A stretch of DNA of 14,823 nucleotides from an uncultured Clostridia bacterium. GTDB lineage: Bacteria; Bacillota_A; Clostridia; TANB77; CAG-508. The position numbers were made by a program, and so were the translations under genes. Of this stretch, positions 7,495 to 14,480 are shown piece by piece. Below the pieces are notes generated by a model. It was not told the origin of the DNA and searched no databases. It was given only the letters and a program-made list of their open reading frames with translations. Positions within the stretch are counted from its first letter, which is position 1. Each line of letters opens with the position of its first letter. Location: positions 1-14,823 of the forward strand of contig CALXJS010000038.1 of NCBI GenBank assembly GCA_944388685.1, read 5' to 3'.

Positions 7495-7929
7495 ATGATA
7501 ATAGAAGAAAAGGAGAGAAAACTAATCTTGACAGAAGACTTAGAAATACATATAATTGAGATACCAAAGATATATAAACTAGCAGGAGAAGAGCAAGAGG
7601 AAGAATTAGTAAAATGGCTAGAATTTATAGAAAATCCTGAAAGTAAGAAGGTGGAGAAGTATATGAAAGAAAATAAAGAGATGAAAGAAGCAAAAGAAAA
7701 GTTAGAAGTGATGAGTGAAGATGAAAGAATGCAAATCTTGGCAGAGTTAAGAGAAAAAGCAATTAGAGATGAAAAAGCAGTGGAAAGATTTGGACTAAAA
7801 AAAGGAATAGAACAAGGAAGGGAGGAAGGCATAAAGGAAATTGCTAAAAAAATGAAAGAAGAAGGATTTGATATAAAAACAATACAAAATATAACAGGAT
7901 TAACAGAAGAAGAAATCAATGCATTATAA
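7495..7929 (+). pseudogene. C-terminal fragment of an Rpn/PD-(D/E)XK nuclease-family transposase
   Basis: The 144 residues match the C-terminal part of the Rpn family (recombination-promoting nuclease, PD-(D/E)XK transposase-like). Visible features are LTEDLEIHIIEIPKIYKL, the helical acidic WLEFIENPESKKVEKYM region, and the typical tail KKGIEQGREEGIKEIAKKMKEEGFDIKTIQNITGLTEEEI. The catalytic N-terminal domain is absent. There is an in-frame stop at 7486-7488 just upstream and no ribosome binding site before the ATG at 7495. It is best read as a 5'-truncated remnant stranded between paralogs 1 and 2. Translation as a small coiled-coil protein cannot be excluded. Confidence 0.75.
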
Positions 7930-7978
7930 TATTATGAAATTATAGATACAAGGAATAAAGAAAAAATATTTTTTATAC

Positions 7979-8009
7979 AAAAAAATTCCTTAAGTCGGAT
8001 ACTTAAGGA
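7979..8009 (-). terminator. left-arm hairpin of switch 2, terminator on the minus strand
   Basis: TCCTTAAGT (7987-7995) and ACTTAAGGA (8001-8009) form a 9-bp perfect stem with loop CGGAT. On the minus strand it is followed by AA and then a run of seven U (7985-7979). It faces the promoter at 8026-8054. Confidence 0.7.
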
Positions 8010-8025
8010 CACCAAAACTAAAGAT

Positions 8026-8054
8026 ATAATAGCAATAAAATGCAGGAAAGTCAA
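8026..8054 (-). promoter_or_regulatory. promoter inside cassette 2, pointing away from the gene
   Basis: Minus-strand -35 TTGACT (8054-8049), 17-bp spacer, -10 TATTAT (8031-8026). The start would be near 8019, about 10 bp inside the left arm. Nearly identical to the promoter in cassette 4. Confidence 0.8.
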
Positions 8055-8107
8055 TAGATAGAGAAGATAAAAATATAAAATTTAAACAATGAAAATAATA
8101 AAAAATG

Positions 8108-8165
8108 AAAAGCAGAAATCGCTTGTAAATAAAGAATAACAAGTGATTCCTGCTTTTTCTTTTTT
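8108..8165 (+). terminator. terminator inside cassette 2, facing the gene
   Basis: 8108-8126 pairs with 8139-8157 over 19 positions with one mismatch and one G-U (AAAAGCAG...CTTGT with ACAAG...CTGCTTTT), 12-nt loop. A T-rich tail (TTTTTCTTTTTT) runs into the right arm. It would block read-through from the left into the surface-protein gene in the present orientation, and would point away from it after inversion. Confidence 0.75.
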
Positions 8166-8292
8166 CCTTAAGTATCCGACTGAAAGAAAACATAAAAACG
8201 CAGAAATAGTGCAAAAATAGCGATATATAGCCAAAAAGCCAAAGCCCCAAAATGATTGGACAAAAGAAAATAAAGAGAAAGAGGTATAAAAG

Positions 8293-9969
8293 ATGAAAGA
8301 AAAATATGTAAAGAAAATTACTAGAAAGGATCAAATACAAAATCAGACAAAAACACAAAAAGGAATTACTCTGCTGGCGTTAGTCATAACAATCGTTGTC
8401 TTATTAATTTTAGCAGGAATTACAATAAATGCTATCACAGGAGACAATGGAATTATTAGAAATGCAGGAAAAGCCAAAGAAGAAACAGAAATAGCCAATG
8501 AGAAAGACATTTTAGAGAAGGCAACCGTGCAAGCAATGGGAAATAATAAATATGGGAACATCGAAGAAGCAGAATTACAAGGTGAGTTAGATAAAGAAAC
8601 AGGAGAAGGAAAAACAGAAGCAACAGATATAGGAGAAGAGTTTGAGGTATTGTTCAAGGAAAGTAATCGATATTATACAGTGGATAAAGATGGAAATATA
8701 GGAGATGTTCAAAAAATTATAAAAGATAAATATCCAGGAAACATAACAGTAGGAACGGATGGAAAAGAATTGGCAGGAAACGATCAAGAACCATATCAAA
8801 TTTGGTGTATAGAAGATTTAGTAGAATGGTCACAAAATTATTCAAATTATATGAATAATTATATAAATTTAGAGAGAACATTAAATTTTAATTCAAATTT
8901 ATCATATGTAGATGGGAAAATTTTAGGTTGTAACTCAGTAGAAGAATTAAAAGATTTATTAACAAATACATCTGGTAGTGGTTTTACGCCAATAGCCAAT
9001 TTTTCTAGCACATTTAATGGACAAGAATATGAAATTCAAAATATGTATATTAATACTGCAGAAAATGCAGGACTTTTTAATATTGCTAGTGGAAAAATAG
9101 AAAATTTAAAAGTTTCGGGGAATATAACGTCAACAGAAAATAGTGCGGGAGGAATAGTAGTTGGTATATCTACAGTTGGAATAAATTTGGAAATAAATAA
9201 ATGTGAAAATAGAGCAAAAGTAATTTCGTCAAAGAAAGCAGCAGGAGGTATAGCAGGAAATGGAAATGGAATAAAGATAACGAATTGTTATAATTACGGA
9301 GAAATTTATTCATATGGTACAGATAGAGCATATGATGATTATGTAACAGGAAGCGCAGGTGGAATTGTAGGAACACATTGTACAGATATTCAAGATTGTG
9401 GAAACGAAGGAAATGTATCAAGTACTATATCAGCAGGAGGTATAATAGGATATAAATATATGGGATTTAATATAGTAAATTGCTATAATAATGGAAAAAT
9501 TACAGGAACAACTTATTCTGGAGGAATTATCGGAGAAACAAAAGCAGGAACAGGGAATATTTATAATTGTTATAATACTGGAAGTATCTATTCAGACACA
9601 AATAGTGGAGGAATTGCTGGCTGGATATATTATAACACAACAGCATACATATATAACTGCTGTAATATGGGAACAATAAGTGGAAATCAAAGTATAGGTG
9701 GAATTATAGGAAGGTCTGGTGCAGGTACAGGTTCTTATACACAATATATGCCCATCATAAAAAATACATATTCTATGCCAGAAACATTAAATGGTATTGG
9801 AAACATTTCTACAAGTGAAATTATAACATCTGAAACAAATATAGAGAATATAATTAATACTTTAAATACATATATAAATAATACAGAAGATGAAGTCGAT
9901 AAAAGTAGTTGGAGAAATTGGAGCATTAATGAAAATAATAAAATATGTTTTATGACTGCAACAAATTAA
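8293..9969 (+). CDS. pilin-like GLUG-repeat surface protein, paralog 2
   Basis: 558 residues. The leader ends at G24 (TQKG), followed by ITLLALVITIVVLLILAGITI and a stalk nearly identical to paralog 4 (NIEEAELQGELDKETGEGKTEATDIG). The central part after IWCIEDLV differs from paralogs 1 and 4. The repeat region has seven GGI-type motifs (AGGIAGNGN, AGGIVGTHC, SGGIIGETK and others) with NCYN/NCCN units. The C-terminus, ICFMTATN, lacks the GYPxF ending of paralogs 1 and 4. AAAGAGG just upstream sets the start. Likely a membrane-anchored or pilus-like adhesin, with no enzymatic motif seen. Its own cassette at 7993-8181 is in the OFF orientation. Confidence 0.85.
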   Translation: MKEKYVKKITRKDQIQNQTKTQKGITLLALVITIVVLLILAGITINAITGDNGIIRNAGKAKEETEIANEKDILEKATVQAMGNNKYGNIEEAELQGELDKETGEGKTEATDIGEEFEVLFKESNRYYTVDKDGNIGDVQKIIKDKYPGNITVGTDGKELAGNDQEPYQIWCIEDLVEWSQNYSNYMNNYINLERTLNFNSNLSYVDGKILGCNSVEELKDLLTNTSGSGFTPIANFSSTFNGQEYEIQNMYINTAENAGLFNIASGKIENLKVSGNITSTENSAGGIVVGISTVGINLEINKCENRAKVISSKKAAGGIAGNGNGIKITNCYNYGEIYSYGTDRAYDDYVTGSAGGIVGTHCTDIQDCGNEGNVSSTISAGGIIGYKYMGFNIVNCYNNGKITGTTYSGGIIGETKAGTGNIYNCYNTGSIYSDTNSGGIAGWIYYNTTAYIYNCCNMGTISGNQSIGGIIGRSGAGTGSYTQYMPIIKNTYSMPETLNGIGNISTSEIITSETNIENIINTLNTYINNTEDEVDKSSWRNWSINENNKICFMTATN

Positions 9970-9992
9970 CCAAATACAATTTTGTTTTTTGC

Positions 9993-10019
9993 ATTATAGA
10001 AAATGTGATTTCCTATAAT
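9993..10019 (+). repeat. small hairpin after paralog 2
   Basis: ATTATAG (9993-9999) pairs with CTATAAT (10013-10019), then AAAT with ATTT after one mismatch, around a GTG loop. There is no T run, so it is not clearly a terminator. It precedes the stronger hairpin at 10025-10061. Confidence 0.4.
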
Positions 10020-10024
10020 CTAAA

Positions 10025-10065
10025 AAATAAGTCTTAGAGTTGATTACTCTAGGACTTATTTTTTT
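10025..10065 (+). terminator. terminator of paralog 2, doubling as left-arm hairpin of switch 3
   Basis: AAATAAGTCTTAGAGT (10025-10040) and ACTCTAGGACTTATTT (10046-10061) pair over about 16 bp around TGATT, followed by T through 10065. An A run on the left makes it usable on the minus strand too. The right half of the stem lies in the left arm of cassette 3. Confidence 0.85.
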
Positions 10066-10225
10066 ATAAATTATACCAATAAATAATGTATATAGCAAGG
10101 AAAATAGAAAATTTTAAAAAATATATTTTTTATTAAAACGTAATAAAAAAAAAAGTGAAAAAACGACGAAAGTATATAAATATCAACAAATAAGGAGAAA
10201 ATGTATTTTCCTAGAGTAATCAACT
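10038..10225. repeat. invertible-promoter cassette 3 (predicted)
   Basis: The left arm AGTTGATTACTCTAGGA (10038-10054) and right arm (10209-10225) are perfect 17-bp inverted repeats enclosing 154 bp. A strong promoter at 10070-10098 points left, away from paralog 3. The interior is very AT-rich and lacks the GC terminator of cassettes 2 and 4. The arms differ from the other cassettes at several positions, always on both sides. Confidence 0.78.
10070..10098 (-). promoter_or_regulatory. promoter inside cassette 3, pointing away from the gene
   Basis: Minus-strand -35 TTGCTA (10098-10093), 17-bp spacer ending in TGG, -10 TATAAT (10075-10070), so it also has an extended -10 (TGnTATAAT). Confidence 0.78.
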
Positions 10226-10365
10226 AAAAGAAAAACAGAAAAGACAGGAAATACTAAAAATACTATGAAAAAACGGATTTGGTTGAAACAAAAGGGAATT
10301 AAGAAAGAGGTATAAAGCTTGAAAAAGTAATTCTTTTTTAAACAGATTTATATTTTGGGAAAGGA

Positions 10366-11874
10366 ATGAGAACAAAGATGGAAGAAAGTAAAAAAGAAAC
10401 AAAAGAAAAAAGAATAAAAAGTAATAAGGGAATTACTATATTAGCCCTTGCTATTACAATTATCGTTTTATTAATTTTAGCAGGAATAACGATTAACACT
10501 TTATCAAGTGATAATGGAGCAATTATAAATGCTTCAAAAGCAAAATTTAGAACAGAAATCAGAGATATAGAAGAAAAAATAGAATTAGAAGAAATTAATC
10601 ATAATAATGGAGAAGATTTTCAGTTTGGATCTTTAAAAGATTTAATAGGGAGAGAAGATGCATATAATGAAATATTATATATGGAAGATGGAAAATTGGT
10701 ATACATAGAAGATAAGGTAAGTGAAAAGCAAGCTGAGTGGTTAGAAGAAATGGATATACAAGCGAAACAAAATATAATTCCTATTTATACAGGTGAGCAA
10801 TTCAAGAAAATAGGAACAGGAGAAGAAGTTACAATAGAAGAAGCAGGCGGAGAGACATACCAATTTAATATAGATAGTTATTATGTTTTACAAAATGATA
10901 TCAACTTAAATTGTAGTGAAGAAAATCAATGGACACCAATAGGAACACCATCAAATCCTTTTAAAGGAATAGTCGACGGAAAGAATTATAAAATAAAAGG
11001 CATATATATGGATGGTGGAGAATTTAAAGCATTATTTAATTATAATAGTGGAAAAATTCAAAATATTATTCTAGATGATGGATATATCAATGCTACAAAT
11101 TATATTGCAGGAATAGTAGCTATAAATAATGCAAATGCAGAAATTATAAATTGTATCAATCAAGTAGAAATACATGCAACATATATAACTGGAGGAATTG
11201 TTGGAAGAAATTATGGATTAGTAGAAAATTGTGAAAATAGAGCATATTTAGAATTGAGTTCTAATTCAGGAGGGATATGTGGAGATAATCGAAATATAAT
11301 AAGAAGATGCTTCAACTCAAGTGAAATATTATTAATAGATTGGGGGATAGGGGGGATTGCAGGAACAAATTTTGGAACAGTAGAAGAATGTTATAACTTA
11401 GGAAATATATTAGCACCTACAAGTTATGCAAGATATAGTAAAGGAGGAATCGTTGGAAGCAACTATGGAACAATTACAAGATGTTATAATTTAGCAACTG
11501 TAACAGGAAATACTTCTAATTGGAATATAGGAGGAATTGCAGGAAGTAATGAGCAAAATGGAATCATTGGATTTTCATATAATGCAGGAGAAGTCATTGG
11601 ATATAATACTGTCGGAGGGATTGCAGGAAATACCCCTGGAACAATTCGACATTGCTATACAATAGATACAAATGCAATGGCAGGTAGTGGTACTGAAAAT
11701 TTAGAGAATTGTTTACAATTGTCGGAAAAACAAATGAAAAACCAAGAAAATATAAAGTTGGAAGATGGAAGCACAACAACTTTTCTAGCATTATTAAATA
11801 AAGAAGAAGAATATTTTATGGAAGATACAGAAAATAAGAATAATGAATATCCAGTTTTAAAACAAAACAGTTGA
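10366..11874 (+). CDS. pilin-like GLUG-repeat surface protein, paralog 3 (divergent)
   Basis: 502 residues. KG at 21-22 precedes ITILALAITIIVLLILAGITI. The stalk (about 45-190) is unrelated in detail to the other three and is rich in Glu and Lys. The C-terminal half holds seven GGI-type motifs (TGGIVGRNY, SGGICGDNR, KGGIVGSNY, VGGIAGNTP) with NC/RC-YN units, ending EYPVLKQNS. The start is uncertain. The leader block that carries the start in paralogs 1, 2 and 4 here reads AAGAGGTATAAAGC TTG AAA AAG TAA (10319-10330), a dead start. ATG 10366 is preceded only by GGAAAGGA at short spacing, and ATG 10378 is an alternative. The gene follows cassette 3. Confidence 0.82.
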   Translation: MRTKMEESKKETKEKRIKSNKGITILALAITIIVLLILAGITINTLSSDNGAIINASKAKFRTEIRDIEEKIELEEINHNNGEDFQFGSLKDLIGREDAYNEILYMEDGKLVYIEDKVSEKQAEWLEEMDIQAKQNIIPIYTGEQFKKIGTGEEVTIEEAGGETYQFNIDSYYVLQNDINLNCSEENQWTPIGTPSNPFKGIVDGKNYKIKGIYMDGGEFKALFNYNSGKIQNIILDDGYINATNYIAGIVAINNANAEIINCINQVEIHATYITGGIVGRNYGLVENCENRAYLELSSNSGGICGDNRNIIRRCFNSSEILLIDWGIGGIAGTNFGTVEECYNLGNILAPTSYARYSKGGIVGSNYGTITRCYNLATVTGNTSNWNIGGIAGSNEQNGIIGFSYNAGEVIGYNTVGGIAGNTPGTIRHCYTIDTNAMAGSGTENLENCLQLSEKQMKNQENIKLEDGSTTTFLALLNKEEEYFMEDTENKNNEYPVLKQNS

Positions 11875-11933
11875 CAATTTCAAAATTGATTTTGAATAAG
11901 AAGGAAAAATTTAAAGATAATAGATAAAAAAGT

Positions 11934-11965
11934 AAAAAAAATTCCTCAAGTCAGATACTTAAGGA
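11934..11965 (-). terminator. left-arm hairpin of switch 4, terminator on the minus strand
   Basis: TCCTCAAGT (11943-11951) pairs with ACTTAAGGA (11957-11965) around CAGAT. The single imperfect pair (11947/11961) is C-A on the plus strand but G-U on the minus strand. On that strand a run of eight U follows (11941-11934). It faces the promoter at 11982-12010. Confidence 0.7.
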
Positions 11966-11981
11966 TACCAAAACTAAAAAT

Positions 11982-12010
11982 ATAATAGCAATAAAATACA
12001 GGAAAGTCAA
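11982..12010 (-). promoter_or_regulatory. promoter inside cassette 4, pointing away from the gene
   Basis: Minus-strand -35 TTGACT (12010-12005), 17-bp spacer, -10 TATTAT (11987-11982), about 17 bp inside the left arm. Confidence 0.8.
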
Positions 12011-12065
12011 TAGATAGAGAGAATAAAAATAGAAAAGAAAAAATTTTATAAAAAGAAAAAATGTG

Positions 12066-12123
12066 AAAAGCAGAAAACACTTGTAAATAAAGAATAGCAA
12101 GTGATTCCTGTTTTTTCTTTTTT
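12066..12123 (+). terminator. terminator inside cassette 4, facing the gene
   Basis: AAAAGCAG...CACTTG (12066-12083) pairs with CAAGTG...CTGTTTT (12098-12115), with two mismatches and one G-U, followed by a T-rich tail to 12123. Homologous to the one in cassette 2. Confidence 0.7.
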
Positions 12124-12250
12124 CCTTAAGTATCTGACTGAAAGAAAAGGAAAAAAATTAGAAATGGTACGAAAATAGCGAGATACAGCAAAAAAATTAA
12201 AGATTAAAAATTTTTAGACAAAAGAAAATAACAAGAAAGAGGGATAAAAG

Positions 12251-13958
12251 ATGAGAGAAAAATATTTAAAGAAAATTACTAGAAAGGATCAAATGCAAAA
12301 TCAAATGAAAACACAAAAAGGGATCACATTATTAGTATTAGTAATAACAATAATCATCTTACTAATTTTAGCAGGAATTACAATAAATGCCATAACAGGA
12401 GAAAATGGAATTATAGGAAATGCAGGAAAAGCAAAAGAAGAAGCAGAGATTGCCAATGAAAAGGAAATACTAGAAAAAGCGACGGTACAGGCAATGGGAA
12501 ACAATAAATATGGAAACATCGAAGAAGCAGAATTACAAGGTGAGTTAGATAAAGAAACAGGAGAAGGAAAGACAGAAGCAACAGATATAGGAAATGAATT
12601 TGAAGTAGTATTCAAGGAAAGTAACCGATATTATACAGTAGATAAAGATGGAAATGTAAGGGAAGTACAAGATATCGTAGAAGATAAATATCCAGGAGAT
12701 ATTACAGTTGGAACAGATGGAAAAACATTAGCAGGAACAGAAGCAGAACCATATGAAATCTGGTGCATAGAAGATTTGGTAACATTTTCTAACATGGTAA
12801 ATGGAGAAGGGATAAGACTAGAAAATGAAGAGCCAGTAGAGATAACAACAGTTAATAATTTTAGCGGAAAATATGTAGAATTAAAAACAAGTCTAAACTT
12901 TAAATCTAAGTTATCATATCAAAATAGTGAACGAACGGATTTTGGAGATATTAATGGAAATGCAGATGATGGAAATACATTAATGAATGAAATGACGACA
13001 GGAAAAGGATTTAATCCAATAGGAAATAATACAACAGGCTTTTTTGGTTATTTTGATGGACAGGAAAATGAAATAAGGAATATATATGAAAATACAACAG
13101 GATATATTGGCCTATTTGGTATGTGTTTTGGAAGTACTATAAAAAATATAGGAATTACTGGATATATGGAAACGACCATAGATACATATGCAGGAGGATT
13201 AATTAGTTATGCAATTCACACAACAACTGTTAAATGTGAGAATTGTTATACAGATATAACGATTGTCGCAAATAATGCTAATATGGTAGGAGGATTAATC
13301 GGAAGAGGCGGAACAATTAGTTTAGAAAATTGTTATAATATGGGAAATATAACAGCTACCAAAGCAAATGCAGGAGGTATAATCGGATATACCAATACAA
13401 CCAACATTGATGGTTGTTATAATCAAGGAGATATAATGGGAAGTTCTGCAGGAGGAATTGTAGGATATAGTTATTATAGTAGACCTCTAACTATTTTAAA
13501 TTCATATAATAATGGAAAAATAATAGGAACAAATGCAGGTGGCATAGTTGGTTACCAAAACGGAGTAGATTCTATTATAGAGATAAAAAATAGCTATAAT
13601 ATAGGAAATGTAACAGGAAAAAATGTGGGCGGAATTTTAAATAGTAATGTAGCTATTCCAACAATAGAAAATTGCTATAATGCTAGCATTTTAGAAGGTA
13701 GTAATATAGAAACTGCTATAATAGGATATGGGGCACGGAAATTATATATTACAAGGAAAAATTCTAAATTGTTTTTTTATAGATACAACAGATGTTTCTT
13801 GTATTTATACGATAGCAATAAATGATTCAACAAGCATGTCAAAAAATGAAATGCAAAGTCAAAGTTTTGTAGAAAAGTTAAATAGTTATATATTAAATAA
13901 TTCGAAAGATTGGAAGAAATGGAAATTGGAAGAAGAAGGATATCCTGTATTTGAATAA
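12251..13958 (+). CDS. pilin-like GLUG-repeat surface protein, paralog 4 (frameshifted)
   Basis: The leader ends at G24 (TQKG), followed by ITLLVLVITIIILLILAGITI and a stalk like paralog 2. The segment after IWCIEDLV (NMVNGEGIRLENE, LNFKSKLSYQNSERTDFGDINGN) matches paralog 1. There are six GG(I/L)-type motifs with NCYN units. As written the frame stops at 13825 after an aberrant tail. Removing one G from the GGGG at 13730-13733 restores IIGYGHGNYILQGK and continues to the stop at 13956-13958. That gives about 568 residues ending EEEGYPVFE, the same ending type as paralog 1. It may be a mutation or a sequence error. The ribosome binding site AAGAGGG precedes the ATG. Predicted OFF because of cassette 4. 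Confidence 0.82.
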
Positions 13959-13972
13959 CAAATACAGGATAT
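13940..13972 (+). terminator. hairpin overlapping the end of paralog 4
   Basis: ATATCCTGTATTTG (13940-13953) and CAAATACAGGATAT (13959-13972) form a perfect 14-bp stem around a 5-nt loop that contains most of the stop codon. No U run follows (TAAATAGTGG), so it may act as an RNA 3'-end stabiliser or weak terminator. The inverted copy lies outside the coding frame. Confidence 0.6.
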
Positions 13973-14467
13973 TAAATAGTGGACAGTATAGAATAAGATT
14001 ACTTTGTTGCCATTAGTGATAATAGGATTTTAATGTAAATAGCAATAAATTTACTGGAAATACTTGTAAAATATGAAAGTACATGATATATTATTAATAT
14101 AATTATTCGTCGTTAAAATTTAAATCTGAAAGTTATTTCTAAATAAAATCCTAGAAATGTTGTAAATCTATATAATTTGAAAACCAAAGAGGAAGAGTGT
14201 TTAAAACTAATTATAAAATCTTATTTCATTTTAAATCATAAAATTAAAATTATCATATTATTTCCTGTATTTTTATTCATTATAGATTGTATTCGAGGTT
14301 AATCAAAGTTTAAAAAATTATACAAATATTTTTATTTAGTAAGAATCTTTATAAAATATTCAAGATAAAATTTTAAAAATCAAAAAGATATATATAAATA
14401 CATTATATTAATTTTTATTGGAAGTAATTTTTAGATATTGTAATGGCAAATAATGTAAAATAAAAAC
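13973..14467. other. AT-rich intergenic region with no recognised feature
   Basis: About 495 bp with no supported gene, RNA or inverted-repeat cassette. A TAGCAA at 14040-14045 recalls the -35 of the cassettes, but there are no arms around it. No convincing promoter for the gene at 14481 was found; TTGGAA near 14419 has no -10 at proper spacing. Confidence 0.5.
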
Positions 14468-14480
14468 GAGGAGGAATTTA

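Larger units (their letters stand above)
7993..8181. repeat. invertible-promoter cassette 2 (predicted)
   Basis: The left arm AGTCGGATACTTAAGGA (7993-8009) and right arm (8165-8181) are perfect 17-bp inverted repeats enclosing 155 bp. The cassette carries a near-consensus promoter pointing left at 8026-8054 and a strong rightward terminator at 8108-8165. In this orientation the gene at 8293 should be OFF. After inversion the start site would fall near 8155, giving a leader of about 138 nt. The right flank (GAAAG) does not complete the palindrome as the left flank does, so an inverted transcript would not meet the arm hairpin. Confidence 0.8.
11949..12139. repeat. invertible-promoter cassette 4 (predicted)
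   Basis: The left arm AGTCAGATACTTAAGGA (11949-11965) and right arm (12123-12139) are perfect 17-bp inverted repeats enclosing 157 bp. Layout and much of the sequence match cassette 2: leftward promoter at 11982-12010, rightward terminator at 12066-12123. The arms differ from cassette 2 by one base pair, changed on both sides (CGG/CCG versus CAG/CTG). Predicted OFF for the gene at 12251. Confidence 0.8.

Noticed and set aside
5460..12060. CRISPR array, because of several similarly spaced repeats
   Set aside because: The repeats are inverted pairs flanking promoters and separated by genes; there are no direct short repeats with unique spacers.
14011..14060. Possible degenerate fifth switch (TAGCAA with ATAATA nearby, as in the cassettes)
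   Set aside because: The -35/-10 spacing is 15 bp and no inverted-repeat arms flank it; AT-rich DNA gives such matches by chance.
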